From Acinetobacter populi (lineage in GTDB: Bacteria > Pseudomonadota > Gammaproteobacteria > Pseudomonadales > Moraxellaceae): DNA of 64,000 nt. Location: positions 310,001 to 374,000 of the forward strand of contig NZ_NEXX01000001.1 in assembly GCF_002174125.1 (NCBI RefSeq), read 5' to 3'. The position numbers and the translations under genes are program-made. The stretch's first letter is position 1; the number at the start of each line of letters is the position of its first letter. Shown piece after piece: positions 29,343 to 39,787 of this stretch. The notes beneath the pieces are model-generated. The model had not been told where the DNA came from. It ran no database searches and saw nothing but the letters and a program-made list of their open reading frames with translations.

Positions 29343-31241
29343 TTATTCTTTATAATTTTGAGTACTGTAATACTCAACCGGAAGGCGGGATAATTGTTTT
29401 TGCCCTGCTGTACCCTCTAGATTTTCAACATATTGCAAGAATGCTTCGGCATAATCCAGTCCCACATCAGAACGACGGCTACCTGTGATATTGGCAAAGC
29501 TAGTAAAGCCATCAGAACCATCCGCCAGATAATCAATGGTAATGACCTGATAAGTTTTGCTTAAATCCAGCGTTTGATAATTGCCCGAGGCATCACGAAC
29601 CTCAAGACCACTTAAACGATTGCCCTTGCTCTGGCTTAAATCCACATCCCAACGCAATCCACCAGCATATGGATAACCCCCTGTGCTCCCTGTTGCAATG
29701 GTATCCATCACATCTTCAAGTACAGCCTTGATTTCTGCCCCAGTCATGGAAAGTTGAACCAGTGTATTCTTAAATGGCAGCACCTGATAAATAGTATTCA
29801 CCGTAATATTACCATTGGGTAAATCAATACGGACACCGCCACCATTTTGGATGGAAATATCAGCATTAAAATAGCTTTTACCCTGTTGTAAAAAGGCTTC
29901 TGCAACCAGTTGCTGTACATCACCGCCATGCTTATTCACAAAGTCACTCTTATTACATTCATCACCCAGTGTAGAACGTGACGTATCCTTGGTGGTACCC
30001 GGTACCCGACGCAAGCATAAATTTTCGGTTGCAACCGCAACCTGCTCACTACCGAACAACACTTTTGCAGAAGCATAAGGTAATAAGACACGATCTGCAT
30101 TACTATCTGGTTGAACGATCTTCAGGAAGCCGCTGTTTGTAATGTCCTGTTTTATGGTCGCAACTTCTCTGGAACTTAAAGTGGCACCACTGGCACGGCT
30201 AAACTGATCGCCCAGCAGCATATTTGGACGACCGCTACAGTCTGTTACCACACCATTGGCATCGAAATTGACTTTCATTTGCCCCACAACATAAGCATAT
30301 TGCCATGCCTGTCCAATACAAACCTGATGACCATCTTTATCTTTGCTGATGGTTGGATAAGCACCTTCCGGCGTTAAACCATAATTTGTCATGGCGGTAG
30401 AGTCACCGAGCAAAGTATGTGAATCACCACCAATGATGACATCGACACCAGAAAGCTGGGTCGCCAGTTCCAGATCTTTATCATAGCCAATATGTGACTG
30501 AATAATAATTTTATTGATACCCTGAGCTTTTAATTCGTCAATATACTTTTGTGCGGTGGTCACTTCATCAGAGAAAATGGTATCTTCATTCGGTCGTGAT
30601 GAATTTTTTGTTTTACCTGCGATGGTTAAGCCAATTAAACCAATTTTTTGTCCTTCTTTTTCGATAATGGTATAAGGTTTTACCAAATCAGTTTTATACA
30701 GCGGTGATGTGGCACCAAATTCAACATTGGCACTTAACACTTGTGTTGGTGTGCTACATGTACCATTATTTAAAAAACCAATCAGTTTTTTCAGGCCTTC
30801 ATCGCCATTATCGAATTCATGATTCCCCAAAGTAAAAGTATCAAAGCAGACAGTATTCATTAAATCTGCCTCGGCCTTACCTTCACCAAGAGTAAAATAC
30901 AAATCCCCAGTTATCGCATCACCCGCATGAATCTTGATTGGGTTTTTCTCAGATTCTGCCAACTCATTAATTAAAGCAGTAACACGGGAAAATCCACCAC
31001 GAAATACGGTAATCGCTTCCCGTGTATTCTCAGCAGTCAGCAGGTTAAACGTGGTACTTTCTTCATCCAGATGTGAATGGCTGTCATTGATATGCAGAAT
31101 ATTAATTTCCAGTGGCTGTGCCGCTATTTCTTCTTCATCGTCATCGTTGTCATTACAACCTGCCAATAATGCACTGGACAGCAACAGGCTCAAACCGAGC
31201 AACCGATATTTTTTACTATTACCATAATGAATATATTGCAT
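29343..31241 (-). CDS. 5'-nucleotidase/metallophosphatase lipoprotein (UshA-like)
   Basis: A 632-aa exported enzyme with a lipobox LLAGC near residue 29, followed by an Asp/Glu-rich linker (NDNDDDEEE). The metallophosphatase domain has INILHINDSHSHLD, GDAITGDLYF, TLGNHEFDNG, QSHIGYDKD and VIIGGDSHT, all metal ligands in the calcineurin-like fold. The C-terminal 5'-nucleotidase domain has NGGGVRIDLPNGNITV and YLADGSDGF. It should hydrolyse extracellular nucleotides in the periplasm. SD GGGGA 5 nt before ATG 31241. Monocistronic, divergent from argG. Confidence 0.93.
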   Translation of the reverse strand: MQYIHYGNSKKYRLLGLSLLLSSALLAGCNDNDDDEEEIAAQPLEINILHINDSHSHLDEESTTFNLLTAENTREAITVFRGGFSRVTALINELAESEKNPIKIHAGDAITGDLYFTLGEGKAEADLMNTVCFDTFTLGNHEFDNGDEGLKKLIGFLNNGTCSTPTQVLSANVEFGATSPLYKTDLVKPYTIIEKEGQKIGLIGLTIAGKTKNSSRPNEDTIFSDEVTTAQKYIDELKAQGINKIIIQSHIGYDKDLELATQLSGVDVIIGGDSHTLLGDSTAMTNYGLTPEGAYPTISKDKDGHQVCIGQAWQYAYVVGQMKVNFDANGVVTDCSGRPNMLLGDQFSRASGATLSSREVATIKQDITNSGFLKIVQPDSNADRVLLPYASAKVLFGSEQVAVATENLCLRRVPGTTKDTSRSTLGDECNKSDFVNKHGGDVQQLVAEAFLQQGKSYFNADISIQNGGGVRIDLPNGNITVNTIYQVLPFKNTLVQLSMTGAEIKAVLEDVMDTIATGSTGGYPYAGGLRWDVDLSQSKGNRLSGLEVRDASGNYQTLDLSKTYQVITIDYLADGSDGFTSFANITGSRRSDVGLDYAEAFLQYVENLEGTAGQKQLSRLPVEYYSTQNYKE

Positions 31242-32907
<1,666 letters not shown>

Positions 32908-32948
32908 CTCTGTTTCATCCAGCTGATTCATTTCAAATAAATGTAAAA

Positions 32949-32977
32949 GTGCTGCCTAAAATGGCAGCATTTTTATT
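32949..32977. terminator. Terminator after argG, shared with the LysR gene
   Basis: GTGCTGCC and GGCAGCAT arms with a 6-nt loop, followed by TTTTATT on the plus strand, between convergent genes. Confidence 0.82.
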
Positions 32978-33004
32978 ATCTGTCCAATCATGGATTAGCA
33001 GCAA

Positions 33005-33913
33005 TCAGGCGCGTTTTAGCTGTTTAAAATGTTGGCGAAGCACCGCAATCCATGCCGCAACTGCCGGCGATATAATCATATTCTTTTTCCACGCCATCAC
33101 CAAATGCCAACGAATTTCCGGCTGCTCCAAAGTCACAGCTGCGAATTTCTGCGGATCAAGCATTTGCGTATAATATTTGGGTAATAATGCCACGCCCATA
33201 CGCTGATAGACCATATCCGCCAATAATCCCCATTGACTACTACGACAGACAATATTCGGTTCAAAGCCTTTATCTAGACAGGCATTTAAGATCACTTCAT
33301 TTAAAGAAAAGTTTTCCTGAAACAAAAGAAATGCCTGATGGCGTAATTCTTCCAACGCAATGCTGCTGCGCTTGGCCCATTGCGAATCATGGCGTAGTAC
33401 CACCATCAGCGGATAATCACAGAGCTCGACATGATTAAAAATATCATGCTGAATTGGTTCCAGTAAAACGCCCACATCCAGTTCATTATTCAATAATGCC
33501 TGTTCGATGCCTTTGGAGCCGACTTCCAGAAATGATAGTTTGATTTGTGGCCATTGCCGATGAAATTCGAATAAAGCCGATGTCAATAACTGTGCCCCCA
33601 AAGGTGGCACGCCCATCTGTAAAGTCCCAACTTTCAGCGCACTATAATTTTTAATGTCCTGTCGCAAATCATGCTCAATTTGCAACATCTCTAGCGCATG
33701 TTGGTAAATACGCTCCCCGATTTCCGTCAATTCGATTTGACGCTTTCTAGCGTGATCTGACTTAACCAATAACTCAACTTGTAGCTCTTGTTCCAGTTGT
33801 TGCAAGTTTTTACTGATGGTTGGCTGGGTCAAATATAAAAGCTCTGCGGTTCTGGTAAAACTTTTCGTGTCTACCAGCGTCACAAAACACTGTAATAATT
33901 TGAGAGAAACCAT
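33005..33913 (-). CDS. LysR-family regulator, probably of lrgAB (CidR-like)
   Basis: A 302-aa LysR-type activator. The N-terminal winged HTH reads FVTLVDTKSFTRTAELLYLTQPTISKNLQQLEQEL (shown in parts: SFTRTAELLYLTQPTISKN, LQQLEQEL). The effector domain follows from about residue 90. The start at 33913 has GGGG 7 nt upstream; a GTG at 33919 is in frame. It is divergent from the lrgA/lrgB genes with 140 bp between, the layout of CidR regulators that sense acetate or pyruvate overflow. Target assignment is by position. Confidence 0.88.
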   Translation of the reverse strand: MVSLKLLQCFVTLVDTKSFTRTAELLYLTQPTISKNLQQLEQELQVELLVKSDHARKRQIELTEIGERIYQHALEMLQIEHDLRQDIKNYSALKVGTLQMGVPPLGAQLLTSALFEFHRQWPQIKLSFLEVGSKGIEQALLNNELDVGVLLEPIQHDIFNHVELCDYPLMVVLRHDSQWAKRSSIALEELRHQAFLLFQENFSLNEVILNACLDKGFEPNIVCRSSQWGLLADMVYQRMGVALLPKYYTQMLDPQKFAAVTLEQPEIRWHLVMAWKKNMIISPAVAAWIAVLRQHFKQLKRA

Positions 33914-34055
33914 AATCACACCCCATCACTTGGCAAGCACAAAATAATTATTCTGTTTATGCATAATTTTAAACTATATAATTCATATTCACCATATTAA
34001 GTTCGCCTTAACATACAACTATCAAATCAATCTATAACGATCATCCATACCGACC

Positions 34056-34478
34056 ATGAATCTTTCTCAGAATTACTTTAAAAGTTTAGTCAGACTAATC
34101 GGACAACTTGCCTTATTGGCAGGTTTCTGGCTGATTGGCGATGTATTGAATAAAGTTTTAAATATTCCGATTTCCTCCGGTATTTTAGGCATGTTTGTAC
34201 TTCTGGCCTGTTTATTACTGGGAATAATCAAAATCCAGTATGTCGAAACTGGCGCACAAGTCATTTTAAGAGAACTGGTGTTATTTTTCTTACCGATTGT
34301 CGTCGCTGTTGTGCAATACAAAGAATTATTCATGACTGAAGGCTGGCAACTGGTACTGAGCATTGGTGTCGGTACGATGCTGGTGATGGTGAGTACCAGT
34401 TTGACCATTCATTATCTGTATCGTTTCAAAAAATACTGGCATGTCCGCAAACGTCTGCATCATATTGACCAACCATGA
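34056..34478 (+). CDS. CidA/LrgA family holin-like membrane protein
   Basis: A 140-aa protein with four membrane segments in the first 120 residues (LIGQLALLAGFWLIGDVL, GILGMFVLLACLLLGII, LVLFFLPIVVAVVQY, LVLSIGVGTMLVMVSTS). The PISSGILGMFVLL motif defines the CidA/LrgA family. These proteins act with LrgB-type partners in murein hydrolase export or, by newer work, in pyruvate/metabolite transport. lrgB follows 45 bp downstream. Confidence 0.92.
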   Translation: MNLSQNYFKSLVRLIGQLALLAGFWLIGDVLNKVLNIPISSGILGMFVLLACLLLGIIKIQYVETGAQVILRELVLFFLPIVVAVVQYKELFMTEGWQLVLSIGVGTMLVMVSTSLTIHYLYRFKKYWHVRKRLHHIDQP

Positions 34479-34523
34479 CTTACAGCAATAAAAACACGCC
34501 ATTAAAACCTTAAGGAGTACAGC

Positions 34524-35210
34524 ATGAATATCTGGGCAGTTGCATGTTTAGTCTGGACAATTGTGGCCTATATGATTGCCAAAAAAATCTATCAGAAACA
34601 TACCAAAGTATGGTTATCACCAGCGATTACTGTGCCGACCTTAACCATTATCCTGATGTTTATTTTTGGTATTTCCTATCAAACCTATGCACAGGATACT
34701 CAGTGGATTGTCAACCTGCTCGGACCTGCAACCGTCGCATTTGCCGTACCAATTTATCGGCATCGTGACATCATTAAAAAACATATTCTGGTGTTATCTG
34801 TTGCCATTTTTGTCGGTATGAGTGTTGGTGTCTATAGTGCGTATGCCATGGCACAATTGTTCCACTTTGATTCAGAAGTCACCAGCAGTTTAATGGCACG
34901 TTCGATCTCTACCCCTTTTGCCATTGTTCTGGCACAGGATTTACACGGTTCGGCCACATTGGTGTCCTTATTTACTGTGATTACTGGTCTGGTGGGTATG
35001 ATTTTTGGTGACTTGATTCTGGCATTAACCCATGTCCGTTCCAATATTGCCAATGGTGCGGCCTTTGGTAATGGCGCACATGGTTTTGGTACTGCCCGCG
35101 CCCAACAACGTGATAATGAGGAAGGTGTTATTGCCAGTTTGACCATGGTGATTGCAGGAATTTTAATGGTGTTGGTTGGACCAAGTCTGATTCATTTATT
35201 TCTGGTTTAA
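34524..35210 (+). CDS. LrgB family membrane protein
   Basis: A 228-aa polytopic protein, partner of the preceding CidA/LrgA protein. Typical LrgB sequences are visible: LLGPATVAFAVPIYRHRD, ARSISTPFAIVLAQDLHGSATL (in parts: SISTPFAIVLAQDLHGSA) and NGAAFGNGAHGFGTARA. About six or seven membrane segments. SD AAGGAG precedes the ATG. Likely activated by the divergent LysR protein. Confidence 0.92.
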   Translation: MNIWAVACLVWTIVAYMIAKKIYQKHTKVWLSPAITVPTLTIILMFIFGISYQTYAQDTQWIVNLLGPATVAFAVPIYRHRDIIKKHILVLSVAIFVGMSVGVYSAYAMAQLFHFDSEVTSSLMARSISTPFAIVLAQDLHGSATLVSLFTVITGLVGMIFGDLILALTHVRSNIANGAAFGNGAHGFGTARAQQRDNEEGVIASLTMVIAGILMVLVGPSLIHLFLV

Positions 35211-35280
35211 ACATCTCGTCGTTAAAATATTCACTGATGATATGTTTAAGTTTTCTTCATATATTCCATTGTACAATACA

Positions 35281-36573
35281 TCAATTTACCCGTAATAACT
35301 CTCCCCATCGGGTTAAATAAGCTGGTGAGCGATGATTCTGATTCATTGCCCACAGCTTGGGTTTCAAGCTAACTAATCGTCCCGGCACCAGCGTATCCTT
35401 GCCGAATTTTTTATTCATTTTTTCCAGCATATCAGACAATTTTTCACGCTGTATTCTTTTGTCGGGATCAAAAAATAAATCCGGTGCATGCTGTTGCCGT
35501 GGAATAATATCCAGTAATAATACGCCAGCCTTTTTATAAATATATCCCGCCTTAAAAATTCGATTTAATCCCTGCTGAACCGCCTGATTAATTTCCAGCA
35601 CATCATCACTATAATCCTGTAAATGAACCATCATATAAGGATGAAAATAATCATTCTGTTGAAAGCGACTAGTACGAATACTGATTCCCACCGTTTTACA
35701 CAATAGCTTTTGTTGTCGTAAACGCTCTACTGCTCTTAGGCTAAATTCAGTCAATGCTTCACTTAAACTATGATGATCCTTGATCGGGTGACCAAAACTT
35801 CGACTACTGATAATTTGCCGACGATCAATCTGTTGGTCTTCGATTTCGATACAAGCCGTACCTTGTAATTCCCGCACTGTATTTTCCAGCATCACTGAAA
35901 AATGTTTGCCTAATTGTTTTTCATCTGCCTGAATTAAATCCATGACTGAATGAATATTAAATTGTTCTAACCGTTTTTTAATTTTTCGCCCCACACCCCA
36001 GACTTCACCAACCGATGTATTATTTAACAAATCTTCGATAATGCAGGGATCTTCATCTACAATATTACAGATTCCATCGAATGATGGGTAAGTCTTGGCA
36101 AGATGATTGGCGAGTTTGGCTTGTGTTTTGGAATAACCAATCCCGATACAGCATTCTAACCCTAGCCATGTTTTTATGGTGTCTAAAATAGTTTTTGCAT
36201 AATCATTTAATGGATAACAATACTGCCCGGTTAATTCCAGAAAACATTCATCAATAGAATAGATTTCCTGTTCACCCTCACCAACAAAACTACCTAAGAT
36301 GTTCATAAACCGTCTGGACATTTCGGCATACAATGCATAATTGCTAGACAGTACTGCGACCTGATGCTGCTTAATCAAATGTTGAATCTGAAATAACGGT
36401 ACAGCCATCTTAATGCCAATCGCCTTGGCTTCTACAGATCGGGAAACCACACAGCCATCATTATTAGATAGAACCACTACAGGACGATTATGAAGTTTGG
36501 GATCAAACACCCGCTCGCAACACACATATGCATTGTTAATATCAATCAAGGCAAAGATACGTTGCGCTGCCAT
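35281..36573 (-). CDS. umuC: Translesion DNA polymerase V catalytic subunit UmuC
   Basis: A 430-aa Y-family polymerase that copies past DNA lesions with cleaved UmuD. Motifs: [20 protein letters not shown] (catalytic Asp), [24 protein letters not shown] (catalytic Asp-Glu), [17 protein letters not shown], and [12 protein letters not shown]. The C-terminal domain runs to the normal end, so the gene is full length; A. baylyi is reported to carry a broken umuC. It follows umuD after 7 bp in one operon, so it should share DNA-damage control. Confidence 0.95.
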   Translation of the reverse strand: MAAQRIFALIDINNAYVCCERVFDPKLHNRPVVVLSNNDGCVVSRSVEAKAIGIKMAVPLFQIQHLIKQHQVAVLSSNYALYAEMSRRFMNILGSFVGEGEQEIYSIDECFLELTGQYCYPLNDYAKTILDTIKTWLGLECCIGIGYSKTQAKLANHLAKTYPSFDGICNIVDEDPCIIEDLLNNTSVGEVWGVGRKIKKRLEQFNIHSVMDLIQADEKQLGKHFSVMLENTVRELQGTACIEIEDQQIDRRQIISSRSFGHPIKDHHSLSEALTEFSLRAVERLRQQKLLCKTVGISIRTSRFQQNDYFHPYMMVHLQDYSDDVLEINQAVQQGLNRIFKAGYIYKKAGVLLLDIIPRQQHAPDLFFDPDKRIQREKLSDMLEKMNKKFGKDTLVPGRLVSLKPKLWAMNQNHRSPAYLTRWGELLRVN

Positions 36574-36580
36574 GACAACA

Positions 36581-37192
36581 TTACCGCATACGTTTTAAGT
36601 TATAAGTAACCACACCCCAGATCACCAATTCCTGACCTTCTTCAATATAGATATTCTGAAATTCAGGATTTTCAGCTTTTAACCAGACTTTGGGCGGATC
36701 GAAATGATGATCAACCATCAGCCGTTTGACAGTAAATTCGGTATCAACCATAGCAATGACAATATCCCCTGCTTTGGCAGGAATACTACGATCAACAATT
36801 AATGGATCATCAATATCAATGCCGGCTCCCAACATGGATAAGGAATTGGCCTTGACGATAAACGTAGCATTTTCATTACGAATCAGGTATTCATTTAAAT
36901 CCAGTGCCTGCTCAACATGATCCTGTGCTGGTGAAGGAAAACCTGCGGCAACACGTTCCGTTGCCAGCGGAATATGATAGGTTTTATTAGGATTCGGCTG
37001 TACAGGTTTGGCTTTGATCGAGGAATTAAAATCGATCAAATTGCCACTTTTGACATTTTCCAGTAACCACTTTTTGATAAAAGCAACCTGTGACTCCGGT
37101 ACACGAATGACTTTGGTCGGTTCCTGAAATTTGGCTTTACGTCCAGCATTGGCTCTGGCACCGCCATGCTCATTTTTACCTGCATTGGACAT
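36581..37192 (-). CDS. umuD: UmuD-type protease and LexA-like repressor (UmuDAb)
   Basis: A 203-aa member of the S24 LexA/UmuD family with the long N-terminus known from Acinetobacter UmuDAb. If the second ATG (37192) is used, the cleavage site is Ala83-Gly84 (VAAGFPSP), the nucleophile Ser119 (ANSLSM) and the general base Lys156 (FTVKRLM). This is the numbering reported for UmuDAb. The N-terminal part ([19 protein letters not shown]) would bind DNA. SD AGGAGG fits the second ATG better than the first (37195), which is only 1 nt away from it. In Acinetobacter UmuDAb represses the SOS-like regulon in place of LexA, with DdrR as corepressor; here it should repress its own promoter and ddrR. Confidence 0.95.
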   Translation of the reverse strand: MSNAGKNEHGGARANAGRKAKFQEPTKVIRVPESQVAFIKKWLLENVKSGNLIDFNSSIKAKPVQPNPNKTYHIPLATERVAAGFPSPAQDHVEQALDLNEYLIRNENATFIVKANSLSMLGAGIDIDDPLIVDRSIPAKAGDIVIAMVDTEFTVKRLMVDHHFDPPKVWLKAENPEFQNIYIEEGQELVIWGVVTYNLKRMR

Positions 37193-37236
37193 CATGCCTC
37201 CTAATTGTCTGTTTTATCAATCGAAATCATCATAAC

Positions 37237-37257
37237 TTGAAAAAGTTACAAATTCAA
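37237..37257. promoter_or_regulatory. UmuDAb operator in the umuD-ddrR intergenic region
   Basis: A 21-bp imperfect palindrome, TTGAAAAAGTT then ACAAATTCAA. From memory it differs at two positions from the UmuDAb-binding site described for Acinetobacter. It lies 44 bp from umuD and 75 bp from ddrR, so one site can repress both divergent genes. Confidence 0.87.
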
Positions 37258-37332
37258 GTTGACGAAAGATAAATTTTACATAACAATGCAATTATCAGAT
37301 CAAATCTAAATTTGATGATATGGAGAACGACA

Positions 37333-37584
37333 ATGAATACTCAACGTGATGCCATTCTCGGCTATGCCAATGAACAACATGCCTACTATATTCGTTTTAT
37401 CGAGAATAACACTGTTCTAGGTAACTGTTACGGTTTATTCTGTCCAGATCCCGAAAGTGATGATGCAGAAAACATCATGATGACATTATTCTTAAAAAAA
37501 TCCTTTTGGCTTAATGGCTCAGATTTTCAAAATATCGTAAAAGGATTGCAACCGCTTGCTGTAGATTCGACATTGATTGCTTAA
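37333..37584 (+). CDS. ddrR: DNA damage response regulator DdrR
   Basis: An 83-aa small protein found only in Acinetobacter and close relatives, divergent from umuD. It acts as a corepressor with UmuDAb for the DNA-damage regulon. The start MNTQRDAILGY at 37333 has GGAG 7 nt upstream; the frame is open to 37312. Identification rests on size, position next to UmuDAb and the shared operator, plus recall of the family. No domain with a fold prediction can be named from sequence alone. Confidence 0.9.
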   Translation: MNTQRDAILGYANEQHAYYIRFIENNTVLGNCYGLFCPDPESDDAENIMMTLFLKKSFWLNGSDFQNIVKGLQPLAVDSTLIA

Positions 37585-37826
37585 ATCTTATAGATGATCA
37601 ATATGGGCAATGTCTATTGATGTGATAAATAAACATCTCTCAAGCTTTGACAATTGCCCGATGTGTAACTAGTTTGAAGATCATATTTTGTATTATCCAA
37701 TACGATGAGCATAGATTTTATAATACTTAAAACTATCGTTATTTAATTTATTTCTATATTTAAACATAATGAATCATGCCAATTAAAATATAGGACATAA
37801 ATACAAAGTAAATATTTCAACTCGCA
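37585..37826. other. 242-bp AT-rich gap after ddrR
   Basis: Contains an imperfect inverted repeat (GGGCAATGTC near 37603 and GACAATTGCCC near 37648) that could end the ddrR transcript. Nothing else seen. Confidence 0.4.
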
Positions 37827-38285
37827 TTAGGATTGATACTTTTCAATATCCGCTTTATATAATACTGTGCCATTAGGCAGGCCAACTTTCACATGATAGC
37901 CTGCTTCTAATATTCTATTTGCTATATCTAAAGCTTCGTCTAGTGTAGGAACAGTACAACCCGAATGTAATTTGGAGACTTCTTCCGAAACAATTAATTC
38001 ACCTTGTTCCGTTATGGCTTGTATACCATAAACACTTCTTGTAGCTAAACCCATTGTATTTTTCAGCTGATGAATATCATTAATCACCTGACCACTCTCA
38101 TCTATAATAAAAGCTTGTAATGCCTCATTACGATGATAGTGCCAAAAAAGTTCAGATAGGGCCTCTGCACTTGTATTATACTTTTTCACCTGTATTTCAG
38201 GATATTTATCACCATAAAAAAAACCATGAGGTGCCGATACCACAGTCACAGCCTTTTCTTTGTTTATATGCGAATCATTGGTCAT
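37827..38285 (-). CDS. Hypothetical protein, unknown family
   Basis: A 152-aa soluble-looking protein. The start at 38285 (MTNDSHINKE) has GAAGGTG 6 nt upstream; an in-frame GTG sits at 38294. No signal peptide or membrane segment. The sequence includes a possible effector-like VVSAPHGFFYGDKYPEIQVKKY, and a C-terminal half LDEALDIANRILEAGYHVKVG that looks like an alpha/beta unit. I do not recognise a family. It lies in the accessory-like block between ddrR and gspE. Confidence 0.6.
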   Translation of the reverse strand: MTNDSHINKEKAVTVVSAPHGFFYGDKYPEIQVKKYNTSAEALSELFWHYHRNEALQAFIIDESGQVINDIHQLKNTMGLATRSVYGIQAITEQGELIVSEEVSKLHSGCTVPTLDEALDIANRILEAGYHVKVGLPNGTVLYKADIEKYQS

Positions 38286-38294
38286 AGCATTCAC

Positions 38295-38475
38295 CTTCTA
38301 TTTAAATATCAATAATAAAACGATAAATCTCGTCTCTTTGCTAATTTTGACTCTCTTCCATCATAACTTATAAAAACAGGGAAACTATAAATTTAATTTT
38401 AAAATCGATCACTTATAAAAAAATTTAAAAAATACCATATAGACAAGCCAAAGGAACTCTATCCATAGAATTATC
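38295..38475. other. AT-rich region between two accessory genes
   Basis: Very AT-rich and holding the promoter of the minus-strand gene ending at 37827. No ORF that I can support in this part; the possible extension of the broken zinc-ribbon gene stops at 38476. Confidence 0.4.
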
Positions 38476-38563
38476 TTAAAATTGACTCGCATTTAAATGG
38501 GATGTTTGTAAATTGCCATTGACTTGTTTAATCAACTCAATGGTATAACCGTTAAAGGTCTTA

Positions 38564-38923
38564 TTACAGTAATTTTTCTTTAATATAGGAACCACAATGT
38601 TTGCACTTTCTAGCATCGAATCTTATTAATTCTCTACAATCTGGACAATTAACTTGATTTACATTTTCTTGTGGTAAAGGCGGTGGAAGACATTGATTTA
38701 TAGGCTGTTGATTGATTTTTGGAGTAGGTTTTAATTTACGATCAATAATATTTTCACTTCCACATATCCCACACACACCAAATCCAGAGTTTCACCAAAT
38801 GGAATAAATAACGGCGGGAATAATATAGAATAAAATTAATACAAGTGTAATCCAGCCACTTCCTTTAGCTTTTGATGTACTGCATTTTTTGCAGTTATGA
38901 CAATAAACTTCTTGTCCAGCCAT
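38564..38923 (-). pseudogene. Zinc-ribbon membrane protein broken by an in-frame TGA
   Basis: From ATG 38923 the frame encodes MAGQEVYCHNCKKC, then a membrane segment (GWITLVLILFYIIPAVIYSIW), then TGA at 38794-38792. It continues in the same frame with NSGFGVCGICGSENIIDRK, a Pro-rich linker and a second ribbon CPDCRELIRFDARKCKHCGSYI. Cysteine pairs on both sides of the stop show a single original gene. The frame ends at 38564 after KEKLL. In another frame, about 30 codons of protein-like sequence (CNKTFNGYTIELIKQVNG...) run on to a stop at 38476, which suggests a further frameshift in the A-rich stretch. The downstream half alone could start at the GTG at 38776. No SECIS-like evidence supports reading TGA as selenocysteine. 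Confidence 0.75.
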
Positions 38924-38936
38924 TCTATGCTCTCAA

Positions 38937-39278
38937 CTACTTACGCTTACATACGAATCTAACGACATCATCATGAGTGGCACCATTAACTGGTGAAATC
39001 CAATTTCCTTTATTACTGAATAATGTAAGATCACTTAAACTATCAATCCCCTCGCCAATTTTTCTATATTTCCCAGTTGAACAGTTTATTTCCATTTTTG
39101 AAAAAACTGTCTCAGATTTAAATACACTTTTATAAACCACAATATTCAAATTATTGCTTTTGGTATTACTTAACAAAAAATACTTACCTTTATAATAACT
39201 ATCAGTCATAGGAATTTTTGTTTCTGCAAAAGCATAACTTGTTAAAACAAGCCCCATCAACAATACAATTTTTTTCAC
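38937..39278 (-). CDS. Small secreted protein, unknown function
   Basis: A 113-aa protein with a clear signal peptide (MKKIVLLMGLVLTSYAFA, cut before ETKIP). The mature 95 residues contain two Cys (INCSTGKY and RFVCKRK) that could form a disulfide. Tyr/Lys-rich beta-strand pattern (FLLSNTKSNNLNIVVYKSVF). It lies 13 bp upstream of the broken zinc-ribbon gene, so they probably form one transcript. Family not recognised; surface-adhesin-E-like proteins have a similar size and pattern, but I cannot confirm this. Confidence 0.65.
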   Translation of the reverse strand: MKKIVLLMGLVLTSYAFAETKIPMTDSYYKGKYFLLSNTKSNNLNIVVYKSVFKSETVFSKMEINCSTGKYRKIGEGIDSLSDLTLFSNKGNWISPVNGATHDDVVRFVCKRK

Positions 39279-39335
39279 AATACAATCTCTTAAAATAATT
39301 GAGGATTACTATAACAACAAAATCAAAAAATGTCA

Positions 39336-39395
39336 CTTATAAAGTGTGTTCTTATATCACGTGCTTCTATAGGGCGTGGTCTTATAGAGCGTGTA
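39336..39395 (+). repeat. Four 15-bp direct repeats in exact register before an XRE gene
   Basis: Repeats start at 39336, 39351, 39366 and 39381: CTTATAAAGTGTGTT, CTTATATCACGTGCT, TCTATAGGGCGTGGT, CTTATAGAGCGTGTA. The consensus is CTTATAnnGCGTGnT. The array ends 35 bp before the likely start of the XRE regulator. The TATAG and CGTG parts resemble controller-protein boxes of restriction-modification systems (from memory), so an autoregulatory operator is likely. Confidence 0.8.
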
Positions 39396-39430
39396 CTCCT
39401 AATATCATTTTTATTTGTACATGTGATGAT

Positions 39431-39667
39431 ATGGAAGATAGCCCCCTAACCCTATTTGGCTTGCGTTTAAAAGAATTACGAAAAATCAGAGGAATTTCTC
39501 AAGAGAAATTAGCCTTGGAATGTGGCATAGCCAGAAGTTATTTAGGTGAAGTCGAAAGAGGAAAACGCAACATTGCTTTAATTAATATTTATAAACTGGC
39601 AGATACGCTTGGCGTACCTGCCTCTACACTTTTAGAGCCACCATCACAGCAGATCAAGGAAGATTAA
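39431..39667 (+). CDS. Small XRE-family transcriptional regulator
   Basis: A 78-aa single-domain HTH_3 (Cro/C1-type) protein: LRLKELRKIRGISQEKLALECG then IARSYLGEVERGKRNIALINIYKLADTLGV (written in parts: GISQEKLALECG, IARSYLGEVERGKRN, IALINIYKLADTLGV). Size and sequence are like C (controller) proteins. The frame stays open to a TTG at 39299, but that would translate the 15-bp repeat array. The ATG at 39431 gives the normal size, although its SD is weak. No restriction or methylase gene is in the window, so it is an orphan here. Target unknown; probably binds the repeat array. Confidence 0.8.
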   Translation: MEDSPLTLFGLRLKELRKIRGISQEKLALECGIARSYLGEVERGKRNIALINIYKLADTLGVPASTLLEPPSQQIKED

Positions 39668-39672
39668 TCGTG

Positions 39673-39777
39673 TTAAACCACTTCTTCCTGATGGGTCACT
39701 CTTAATATTTCTTCTACAGTGGTTTTGCCTGCCAGCACTTTTCTTAAGCCATGATGGCAAATTAATTGTGACCATTC
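39673..39777 (-). pseudogene. Duplicated 3' end of gspE (remnant)
   Basis: The last 34 codons of gspE are present a second time here, in the same orientation and ending at the equivalent stop codon. This copy reads HHGLRKVLAGKTTVEEILRVTHQEEVV; the intact gene at 40506 reads RHDGLRKVLAGKTTVEEV then LRVTNQEEIV. Offset is 833 bp and 44 bp are identical (39709-39752 versus 40542-40585). Nothing upstream of the remnant matches gspE; the vapC gene begins there instead. Confidence 0.9.
39709..39752. repeat. Direct repeat, left copy (gspE 3' end)
   Basis: 44 bp identical to 40542-40585. Together the two copies bracket the vapBC genes like an insertion or recombination scar. Confidence 0.88.
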
Positions 39778-39787
39778 TGTAAGACCA

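Noticed and set aside
38792..38794. TGA codon as a possible selenocysteine
   Set aside because: The flanking residues (SIW before, NSG after) are not a redox site, and no SECIS-like hairpin or selenoprotein family match is seen. A nonsense mutation is simpler.
39299..39430. N-terminal extension of the XRE protein from a TTG codon
   Set aside because: It would translate the 15-bp repeat array as a Cys/Tyr-rich run unlike any XRE domain and lacks an SD. The 78-aa form has normal size.
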